Origin: Glaciecola sp. UBA2563
GTDB lineage: Bacteria; Pseudomonadota; Gammaproteobacteria; Enterobacterales; Alteromonadaceae
Length of the DNA: 12,778 bases
Reading direction: 5' to 3'
NCBI GenBank assembly: GCA_002340325.1
Contig: DDLV01000133.1
Span: 1 to 12,778, forward strand
Shown here: piece after piece, positions 1-6,454 of the stretch
How positions within the stretch are numbered: position 1 is the first letter of the stretch
How the letters are laid out: each line of letters opens with the position of its first letter
Translations under genes and position numbers: made by a program
The notes under the pieces: model-generated
Database searches by the model: none
What the model was told of the DNA's origin: nothing
What the model saw: only the letters and a program-made list of their open reading frames with translations

Positions 1-136
1 CCTACAATCAAATGAGCGATGTTGACGTCAGCAATACTTAAACAGAACAGAGCCATTTCTTTTAATAAACTACATTATATTCACTGTCTTCTCAACACGA
101 AAACGGAACAAACACTAAAACCTATATTTAGAGTTA
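1..136. other. Window edge; possible ends of flanking genes, undecided
   Basis: Two short open stretches touch the left edge. On the minus strand an ATG at 56 opens a frame starting MALFCLSIADVN that runs off the window; it lacks a clear Shine-Dalgarno sequence. On the plus strand a frame ending ...MSDVDVSNT closes with TAA at 39-41 and could be the tail of a gene converging on the HD-GYP gene. They overlap, so at most one is likely real, and I cannot decide which. No strong terminator hairpin is visible between 42 and 136; the only dyad is CTAAA-N7-TTTAG near 114-130. Confidence 0.2.
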
Positions 137-1342
137 CTAGCCAGGGATCACGGCTGTTCGAAAGAACTTGGGTAGATTAATATTGAACTCTTCAGGTCTG
201 ACAGCGAAGCTTATTTTGTCGCTCGAGCGTTTTAGGTCAATAATTTTTATGGGTATATAGTGTTTGTTTTTAATGTGATAAAACGCTATGACTTTGGGGT
301 GCAGCTGGCTGCTTGGATTGGATTGCACTACAAGGGCAAGTTTCCCGCTGCGCAACTGGACTAGCGTACCAACAGGGTATAAGCCAATCGCCTCGACGAA
401 TTTATCAATCAAGGGCGAGTCAAAACTGGACATGTCATGCATTTGTTCTAGCGCTTGCTGACTGTTTGCGGCAAGTTTATTTTGTCCTTTTGAAATCATT
501 GTATTGTATGTATCAACGATTGACGCCATTTGTACAGGGATGGACAATTCAGTTTCGCCTTTGGGATAACCTGTTCCGTCGATTCGCTCGTGATGGTGCG
601 CGATGACTTCTTCGACTAACGGCGGTAAGTCGCTATACCTTTCCACTAACTCTAGGCCAATTTCAACATGTGTTTTGTACACATTTATATCCGCTTCACT
701 TAGTGAACTGTAGTCTGCATGCAAAATGTCTTCGGGAAGCAATGCCATACCAATGTCCATTAAAAGGCCTGCAAGCGTTAAATCCTCAATATCGCTTTGT
801 GACATGTCCAGATGTACCGCAAACATGCTCATCAAGATTGAACAGTTGAGGCTTTCTTGAGCGAGACTTTCATCGCTTTCTTTCAACATTACAAGGCAGG
901 AGAGGGCCTCTCGATTGTCAAAAACAGAATCAATAATATCTTGCGTCGCATTTGACAATTCATCGAAGTTGGGGGCATGCCCACTTCGCAATTGCTTAAG
1001 AAATCTGTTGTGGACAGTTCTTGCTTGGGTGTAGAGTTTGTCTGCGGCGGCAAGATCCTTTTGTTGTTGATCGTAACTTCGAACTTTGTTTGACTGATTT
1101 TCTCTTTTGTTGACGCTTGACGCTACGGCAGTGTTTTTAGCGTCAGCATCAGTTCTGACTGATTCGACAGCTTCGTTTACAATTACCTCAACAGAGACAA
1201 CGCCACGATTTTTCAAGTTATCAATGGTTTTTTGAGACTTTATTGCGCCTTGACTCTTAACTTGTAGCTTTGTAGAAGACTCTACGACGCGAGATAACGT
1301 CATCCCAACACATAATTCGTCAATAAGTATCGTTTTTTTCAT
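137..1342 (-). CDS. DUF3391 / HD-GYP domain protein with degenerate metal site
   Basis: The N-terminus (KKTILIDELCVGMTLSRVV) matches the DUF3391 domain often found before HD-GYP domains, which hydrolyse cyclic di-GMP in the cytoplasm. An HD-GYP domain fills about residues 160-290 (numbered from the TTG at 1348). It keeps THVEIG (His227), HHERIDGTGYP (252-262) and Asp279. However, the helix that normally reads HSLN is ESLN (Glu165), and the hallmark HDIGK is MDIGM (197-201). Two metal-ligand histidines and the lysine are therefore missing, and the usual RPYR after the last Asp is absent. Family knowledge suggests weak or no phosphodiesterase activity and perhaps a binding or scaffold role; that is inference. 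The ATG at 1342 is preferred over the in-frame TTG at 1348 because it fits family N-termini, though neither has a purine-rich ribosome binding site. It lies about 70 bp after leuD with no clear terminator between, so cotranscription is possible. Confidence 0.88.
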   Translation of the reverse strand: MKKTILIDELCVGMTLSRVVESSTKLQVKSQGAIKSQKTIDNLKNRGVVSVEVIVNEAVESVRTDADAKNTAVASSVNKRENQSNKVRSYDQQQKDLAAADKLYTQARTVHNRFLKQLRSGHAPNFDELSNATQDIIDSVFDNREALSCLVMLKESDESLAQESLNCSILMSMFAVHLDMSQSDIEDLTLAGLLMDIGMALLPEDILHADYSSLSEADINVYKTHVEIGLELVERYSDLPPLVEEVIAHHHERIDGTGYPKGETELSIPVQMASIVDTYNTMISKGQNKLAANSQQALEQMHDMSSFDSPLIDKFVEAIGLYPVGTLVQLRSGKLALVVQSNPSSQLHPKVIAFYHIKNKHYIPIKIIDLKRSSDKISFAVRPEEFNINLPKFFRTAVIPG

Positions 1343-1419
1343 TGGCAAAGAGGAGGCGCTGCCGCGCTTGACTGTTGTATTTTGTAGGTAAGCAAATTAT
1401 CGGCAGCATTGCGTCTTGC

Positions 1420-2019
1420 CTAAAGCCAGGACGCTCTTTTTTTCTCAAAAATTTCGATTTTGTCACTTAGCTCGAGTGTTTGTCCGATAGCATCCAGACC
1501 CTTTAGCAAGTTGTGTTTGTGCTGTGCTTCTATTTCGAACGCAAATTTACTGGTGCCAATAAGAACAGACTGATTTGGTAAATCAATATGCACTGCTATT
1601 TGTGCATCGTCGTACAAGAGCTGAAACATAGTGTCGATATCAACTTCTGAAAGTTTGACCGGGAGGATTTGATTGTTGATGCAGTTGGAGTAAAAAATAT
1701 CCGCGTAACTCGATGCAATGATTGCCTCAAAGCCATAGTCCCCGAGACTCCACGGCGCATGTTCTCGACTTGAACCGCAGCCGAAATTTTGCCTAGTTAG
1801 CAGAATATTTGCCCCTTGATACTCTTCTTTATTGAGACTGAATTCTGGGTTAAGCACTGATTCATTGGTGTCGAGGTAACGCCAATCATGGAAGAGGTGT
1901 TTGCCATATCCTTTTCGCGTAATACCAGTAAGGAACTGTTTAGGTATTATTTGGTCCGTATCGACGTTTGCTTGATCCAATGGTGCAAGTCGACCTTTTA
2001 TTTCGCTTATTCCAGACAC
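1420..2019 (-). CDS. leuD: 3-isopropylmalate dehydratase, small subunit
   Basis: This is the small subunit of isopropylmalate isomerase, which with LeuC converts 2-isopropylmalate to 3-isopropylmalate in leucine synthesis. The 199 residues match the usual length of about 200. The substrate-binding swivel-domain signature is visible as NFGCGSSREHAPW (78-90), followed by the NCINNQILPV stretch (112-121). The start is a GTG that overlaps the leuC stop by one base (TAGTG). An AGGAG sits 7 nt upstream inside the end of leuC, so translation is probably coupled, which suits a 1:1 heterodimer. It is the last biosynthetic gene of the operon. Confidence 0.97.
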   Translation of the reverse strand: MSGISEIKGRLAPLDQANVDTDQIIPKQFLTGITRKGYGKHLFHDWRYLDTNESVLNPEFSLNKEEYQGANILLTRQNFGCGSSREHAPWSLGDYGFEAIIASSYADIFYSNCINNQILPVKLSEVDIDTMFQLLYDDAQIAVHIDLPNQSVLIGTSKFAFEIEAQHKHNLLKGLDAIGQTLELSDKIEIFEKKRASWL

Positions 2020-3422
2020 TAGTTTGCTCCTAATTTTCTAACATCGATAAAAGTGCCGTGTAGAGCTGCAGCGGCAGCCATTTCCGGGCTAACTAAATGC
2101 GTGCGTGCACCACGACCTTGTCGACCCTCGAAATTTCGATTACTGGTTGATGCACATCGATCGCCCGCTTCTAACACATCATCATTCATACCTAAGCACA
2201 TACTACATCCCGGTAAACGCCACTCAAATCCAGCCGTTTTAAATACTTTGTCCAAGCCTTCTTGTTCTGCCTGCTCTTTAACGGACACAGAGCCAGGAAC
2301 AACAATGGCGGTAACGCCCGACTTTACTTCACCAAGCTTGGCTACCTGAGCTGCAGCGCGCAGGTCTTCGATCCTACTATTTGTGCAGCTACCGATAAAA
2401 ACGTGATTTACTTCTAACTCATTAAGATTAGCACCCGGTTGTATTCCCATGTACTGAAGCGCTTTTTGTGCAGATGTTTGCGTAACGGCATCTTCGAAAT
2501 CAGATGGTGTCGGTACGGGTTGATTAATACCTACAACCTGGCCTGGATTTGTCCCCCAAGTCACCTGTGGTTCTATTTCTTCGGCGTTTAACGTAACCAC
2601 TGTATCGAAGGTGGCGTCTTTGTCAGATTTAAGCGTTTGCCAGTGCGCAACTGCTTCATCCCAAGCTGCGCCCTTTGGTGCATACTCTTTTCCTTGAATA
2701 TAATCAAATGTGGTTTGATCAGGGGCTATCATGCCAGCTTTTGCGCCTGCTTCTATGCTCATATTACAAATGGTCATACGCTGCTCCATACTAAGCGCAC
2801 TTATTGCAGAGCCTGCATACTCAATTACGTGGCCGGTTGCGCCGGCATGCCCTATCTTGCCGATAATTGCTAGGATGATGTCTTTCGCTGTAACTCCCAG
2901 ACCTAACTTACCCTTCACTTCTACCAACATGCTTTTCGCACGACCTTGTTTAAGTGTTTGTGTTGCTAAAACATGCTCAACTTGCGACGTCCCTATGCCA
3001 AAAGCGAGTGCGCCAAAAGCACCATGGGTGGCAGTGTGTGAATCTCCGCAAACAACCGTGGTGCCAGGGAGTATTAAACCTAATTGTGGACCAATAACAT
3101 GCACGATCCCTTGGTTTTTATGACCAACCGGCCACAAATTTATTTCGTGCGTCGCGCAGTTTGCAGCGAGCGTTCTAAGCTGAAGTTCATTTTGCGGACC
3201 GCACGCATCTAGAGCCAAAGACTGCGTTGATATGCTGTGATCCATGGTACCGAACGTCAAATCAGGACGCCTAACTTTACGGTTTTTTTCATCTAGGCCA
3301 GCAAAAGCTTGTGGCGAAGTGACTTCGTGGATTAAATGGCGATCGATGTAGAGTACAAGATCATCGCCTACTTCATCGACGACATGTTGTTCTAGGACTT
3401 TCTGATAAAGTGTCGTACCCAT
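2019..3422 (-). CDS. leuC: 3-isopropylmalate dehydratase, large subunit
   Basis: This is the catalytic [4Fe-4S] subunit of isopropylmalate isomerase, an aconitase-family enzyme. The 467 residues agree closely with the E. coli protein. The three cluster cysteines are visible: Cys346 in FIGSCTNSR, and Cys406 and Cys409 in PGCSMCLGMN. CGDSHTATHGAFGALAFGIG (125-144) is another aconitase-family signature. The frame stays open to a TTG at 3470, but the ATG at 3422 (MGTTLYQKVLEQHVV) is chosen because it aligns with known LeuC N-termini and is preceded by purine-rich AAGGAAGGAATAGGA. The gap to leuB is 51 bp with no terminator. The stop overlaps the leuD start. Confidence 0.97.
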   Translation of the reverse strand: MGTTLYQKVLEQHVVDEVGDDLVLYIDRHLIHEVTSPQAFAGLDEKNRKVRRPDLTFGTMDHSISTQSLALDACGPQNELQLRTLAANCATHEINLWPVGHKNQGIVHVIGPQLGLILPGTTVVCGDSHTATHGAFGALAFGIGTSQVEHVLATQTLKQGRAKSMLVEVKGKLGLGVTAKDIILAIIGKIGHAGATGHVIEYAGSAISALSMEQRMTICNMSIEAGAKAGMIAPDQTTFDYIQGKEYAPKGAAWDEAVAHWQTLKSDKDATFDTVVTLNAEEIEPQVTWGTNPGQVVGINQPVPTPSDFEDAVTQTSAQKALQYMGIQPGANLNELEVNHVFIGSCTNSRIEDLRAAAQVAKLGEVKSGVTAIVVPGSVSVKEQAEQEGLDKVFKTAGFEWRLPGCSMCLGMNDDVLEAGDRCASTSNRNFEGRQGRGARTHLVSPEMAAAAALHGTFIDVRKLGAN

Positions 3423-3473
3423 TTTTCCTATTCCTTCCTTACAGATAAATGCAAAAACAAACAGCGACAAATG

Positions 3474-4565
3474 TTACTTGAGCAACTGCATGGCTATGTA
3501 ATCACCAACTTGAGACGTTGTTTTTGCTTTGTGTTTTTCATCACTCGATAACAGTTCTGCGGTCAAAATGCTGTTTTGAAGTGCGTTCACGACCGCGGCA
3601 TCAATAGCATCAGCAGCTTCTGACAATCCTAAGCTATAGCGCAGTAACATGGACGCAGAGAGAATTTGCGCTATCGGATTTGCGATACCTTTACCTGCAA
3701 TATCAGGTGCTGATCCGCCTGCAGGTTCATACATACCGAAATTGCCCGCGTTGATGCTGGCAGACGGTAACAGGCCCATCGAACCCGTAATCATTGCGCA
3801 TTCGTCAGATAGAATATCACCAAATAAATTGGAGCATAAAAGCACATCAAATTGAGCAGGGTTTACGATTAACTGCATTGTGGCATTATCGATATAAATG
3901 TGTTCTAGCTCAACACTTGGATATTCCTTGCTGACCTCTTCAACAACTTCCCGCCATAATCTGCTCGTGACCAGAACATTCGCTTTATCTACAGATGTAA
4001 CCTTGTTTTTTCGTTTGGTTGCGGCGCTGAAAGCTGAGTGCGCGATCCTCCTGATTTCAGCACGGCTGTATCGCATGGTATCAAACGCATTTTCAGCCTC
4101 TCCATTACCTTCAAGTCCCTTTGGCTGTCCAAAATAAATCCCTGAAGTAAGCTCTCTAACAACAAGGACGTCGACATTGTTTTTTGCAATGTCTTCTCGA
4201 AGCGGTGACAGATGCGCGAGATCGGGATAAATTCTGGCCGGTCTCAGATTGCTAAATAAGTCAAAATGACTTCTGAGTGTCAATAACGCTGCGCGTTCCG
4301 GTCGTTGCTCTAGTGGCAAGTTATCCCATTTTGGACCGCCAATTGAACCAAATAGAATGGCGTCAGCGCGTTCGCAACCCGCTAGTGTATCTTTTGGCAG
4401 CGCTTCGCCATGGTGGTCAATGGCATAGCCACCAACGGGAAAATCTGTGCGTGCCAGCGAAACATTAAATTTATGCTCTACTGCATCAAGTACTTTATGG
4501 GCTTCTTGCATAGTCTCAGGGCCTATGCCATCGCCCGCTAGTACTGCTATGTTGAAAGTTTGCAA
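3474..4565 (-). CDS. leuB: 3-isopropylmalate dehydrogenase
   Basis: This enzyme oxidatively decarboxylates 3-isopropylmalate with NAD+ and Mg2+ to 2-oxoisocaproate, the third step of leucine synthesis. The length of 363 residues is the family norm. Visible landmarks are GDGIGPE (11-17), RELTSGIYFG (137-146), catalytic-region SVDKANVL (191-198, Lys194), the metal-site stretch NLFGDILSDE (246-255) and the NAD-binding GMYEPAGGSAPDIAGKG (277-293). The start is a TTG, which gives MQTFNIAVLAGDGIG in line with the family. An AGGAG ends 8 nt upstream, overlapping the end of leuA, and no in-frame ATG fits near the N-terminus. Only 3 bp separate it from the leuA stop, so coupling to leuA translation is likely. 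Confidence 0.97.
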   Translation of the reverse strand: MQTFNIAVLAGDGIGPETMQEAHKVLDAVEHKFNVSLARTDFPVGGYAIDHHGEALPKDTLAGCERADAILFGSIGGPKWDNLPLEQRPERAALLTLRSHFDLFSNLRPARIYPDLAHLSPLREDIAKNNVDVLVVRELTSGIYFGQPKGLEGNGEAENAFDTMRYSRAEIRRIAHSAFSAATKRKNKVTSVDKANVLVTSRLWREVVEEVSKEYPSVELEHIYIDNATMQLIVNPAQFDVLLCSNLFGDILSDECAMITGSMGLLPSASINAGNFGMYEPAGGSAPDIAGKGIANPIAQILSASMLLRYSLGLSEAADAIDAAVVNALQNSILTAELLSSDEKHKAKTTSQVGDYIAMQLLK

Positions 4566-4568
4566 TCC

Positions 4569-6140
4569 TTACACTCCTGCTAATCGTTGGCTTTTGTGCT
4601 CATCGATCTGATCGGCGAGATGTGTGTTATTGAGCACAAATATTAATGCTTTGACACCTGCCTCAACGATATCTGTCGCTAGGCCAATGCCATGAAAACG
4701 CCGGTGTCTGTATTCGATGATGACGCTGACTTGAGCCAAAGCATCCGCACCTTCGCCTTTTGAATCCAGTTTAAAATCGACTACTTTTAGCTCGTCACCG
4801 TCAATGGCTTTTATTATCGCGTTATAAGCAGCATCTACCGGGCCGTTTCCTGTGGCAGCTTGGGTTATCTCTTCACCATCGACTGATAGTGTAACCGTCG
4901 CTGAAGGGATGATTTTCTGACCACTAGTGGCGTGAAGATAGGTCAACTTATAGTATGCGTCTTCGTGTTTCTGCTGGTCAAAAAATATCAGCGCTTCCAA
5001 ATCGTAATCGAACACTTGACCTTTTTTGTCGGCTAACTTCAAAAATGAATTGTAAATCTGGTCAAGATCGTAATCGCTATCAAGATAGCCTAATTCATGC
5101 AATCTATGTTTAATAACATGTCGTCCTGAACGACTTGTCATGTTCAAGTTGTTTTTATTTATGCCAACGCTTTCTGGCGTCATGATTTCGTAGGTGTTTT
5201 GTTGCTTTAAAACGCCGTCTTGGTGAATGCCAGAACTATGGCTAAACGCATTTGCGCCCACTATCGCTTTATTAGACTGCACGGGCATATTGCACAACTG
5301 GCTAACCAGTCTCGACGCCTTAGAAATTTCTTGTGTATTGAGATTAGTGGTTAAGCCGAGCAACTGCTCTCTTGTGCGAAGCGTCATTGCGATTTCTTCA
5401 AGTGAACAATTACCAGCGCGTTCTCCAATGCCATTTATTGTGCACTCGACTTGTCTGGCGCCGGCTTGCACAGCAGCGAGTGAATTAGCAACGGCTAAGC
5501 CCAAATCGTTATGGCAATGCACAGAGATGATTGCTTGATCGATGTTTGGTACACGGTTAAACAATTGTTCGATAATACCGCCAAATTCAGATGGGATGGT
5601 GTAACCAACGGTGTCTGGAATGTTAACTGTGGTCGCACCTGCTTTAATGGCTGCGTCTACCATGCGGCAAAGATAATCAATGTGCGTCCTTCCTGCGTCT
5701 TCGCAGCTAAACTCTACATTATCAGTGTACTTTCTTGCATGTTTAACAGCGTGCACGGCCATTTCAACAATCTCATCTTGAGACTTTCGAAGTTTATTCG
5801 AAACGTGAATATCTGACGTCGCAATAAACGTGTGTATTCTCGGATTTGTTGCATGCTTAAGCGCTTCTCCACATGCGTCTATATCTTTTTCCATCGCGCG
5901 AGACAAACCACAAACGGTAGAATTTTTCACTTCGGTTGCAATTAGCTTCACCGATTCAAAATCGCCAGGTGATGATACCGGAAACCCAGCCTCGATAATG
6001 TCAACACCGAGTCGTTCCAGCATGAGTGCAATTTGCAGCTTCTCTCTCATGCTTAAGCTTGCAGGGAGAGCCTGTTCACCGTCTCTGAGAGTGGTATCAA
6101 ATATGATTACATTTTTAGTATCTGCATTTTGAATCATCAT
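4569..6140 (-). CDS. leuA: 2-isopropylmalate synthase
   Basis: This enzyme condenses acetyl-CoA with 2-oxoisovalerate to give 2-isopropylmalate, the committed and leucine-inhibited step. The 523 residues match the long form: an N-terminal TIM barrel and a C-terminal LeuA regulatory domain (about 395-515) that binds leucine. Visible signatures are FDTTLRDGEQ (14-23), the metal-binding HCHNDLGLA (208-216) and NGIGERAGNCSLEE (236-249). The start has two consecutive ATGs (6140 and 6137) behind GAGGACGAC; spacing favours either one. It is the first gene of leuABCD, and the attenuator leader lies between its promoter and its start. Confidence 0.97.
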   Translation of the reverse strand: MMIQNADTKNVIIFDTTLRDGEQALPASLSMREKLQIALMLERLGVDIIEAGFPVSSPGDFESVKLIATEVKNSTVCGLSRAMEKDIDACGEALKHATNPRIHTFIATSDIHVSNKLRKSQDEIVEMAVHAVKHARKYTDNVEFSCEDAGRTHIDYLCRMVDAAIKAGATTVNIPDTVGYTIPSEFGGIIEQLFNRVPNIDQAIISVHCHNDLGLAVANSLAAVQAGARQVECTINGIGERAGNCSLEEIAMTLRTREQLLGLTTNLNTQEISKASRLVSQLCNMPVQSNKAIVGANAFSHSSGIHQDGVLKQQNTYEIMTPESVGINKNNLNMTSRSGRHVIKHRLHELGYLDSDYDLDQIYNSFLKLADKKGQVFDYDLEALIFFDQQKHEDAYYKLTYLHATSGQKIIPSATVTLSVDGEEITQAATGNGPVDAAYNAIIKAIDGDELKVVDFKLDSKGEGADALAQVSVIIEYRHRRFHGIGLATDIVEAGVKALIFVLNNTHLADQIDEHKSQRLAGV

Positions 6141-6215
6141 GTCGTCCTCATGGGTTTCGATTTAACTGTATTATCACACAGTTGATAATGCGCTTTGCGT
6201 CACAGGATTTTTAGT

Positions 6216-6245
6216 AAAAAAAAACCCGTGCGCGGCACGGGTTTT
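6216..6245 (-). terminator. leu attenuator terminator hairpin
   Basis: On the minus strand AAAACCCGTGC and GCACGGGTTTT form a perfect 11-bp stem around a CGC loop, followed by a T-tract (nine T in a row in total). It lies about 75 bp before the leuA start and downstream of the Leu-rich leader peptide, so it is an attenuator rather than an end-of-operon terminator. Confidence 0.93.
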
Positions 6246-6307
6246 AAATTTTAAGGCAGACATTACCCGTGCGCCGCTGCTGCCAGGCTCAGGAGTAGAA
6301 TATCTGC
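6235..6307 (-). promoter_or_regulatory. leu leader: antiterminator and pre-emptor pairings
   Basis: Three alternative pairings can be read directly. (1:2) GCAGATATT at 6307-6299, just before the Leu codons, pairs with AATGTCTGC at 6264-6256 over 9 positions with one G-U. (2:3) GCACGGGT at 6272-6265, covering the last leader codons and the first stop base, pairs over 8 bp with ACCCGTGC at 6242-6235, which is the 5' arm of the terminator. (3:4) is the terminator itself. A ribosome stalled on the Leu codons would block 1 and leave 2 free to form 2:3, giving readthrough. A ribosome at the stop codon would cover 2 and allow termination. Confidence 0.85.
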
Positions 6308-6319
6308 AAAACTTTTCAA
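6263..6319 (-). CDS. leuL: leu operon leader peptide
   Basis: This 18-codon frame encodes MKSFADILLLSLAAAAHG when started at TTG 6319. It carries Leu codons CTA CTC CTG, then AGC, then CTG: four Leu in five codons. It ends with TAA 29-30 bp before the terminator stem's T-arm region, and its last codons form antiterminator segment 2, as expected for a regulatory leader peptide. A TAG two codons upstream of the TTG excludes any longer frame, and no ATG lies between that stop and the Leu run. The TTG is therefore the only standard start. The only Shine-Dalgarno candidate is AGAGA about 10 nt upstream, so initiation is probably weak. The frame and Leu run are seen directly; the exact start is inferred. 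The symbol is given by position and function, as in enterobacteria. Confidence 0.82.
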   Translation of the reverse strand: MKSFADILLLSLAAAAHG

Positions 6320-6351
6320 TTTCTAACAATCTCTAATTTAGAATCAACACA

Positions 6352-6380
6352 AAGGTAAACCTTTATTAAAACTAGGTCAA
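6352..6380 (-). promoter_or_regulatory. Predicted sigma-70 promoter of leuLABCD
   Basis: TTGACC (6380-6375) and TACCTT (6357-6352) are separated by 17 bp. The -35 matches five of six consensus bases; the -10 matches three, including the conserved T, A and final T. Predicted transcription would begin near 6345, about 25 nt before the leader peptide, which is the layout expected for an attenuated operon. Confidence 0.55.
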
Positions 6381-6454
6381 CCGAAAACATAAACCAAACT
6401 CGATTTGTTCTATGATCATTGACGGTTCATTTACACTCATCAGCATATTCATAC

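Noticed and set aside
24..31. TGACGTCA palindrome near the left edge
   Set aside because: An 8-bp palindrome is expected by chance and no gene context supports an operator.
3423..3470. Longer leuC frame starting at TTG 3470
   Set aside because: The extra 16 residues do not fit the family N-terminus; ATG 3422 has a better ribosome binding site and gives the normal length.
5227..5538. Plus-strand open frames inside leuA and the other minus-strand genes
   Set aside because: They are shadows of well-supported genes on the other strand, with no family signatures of their own.
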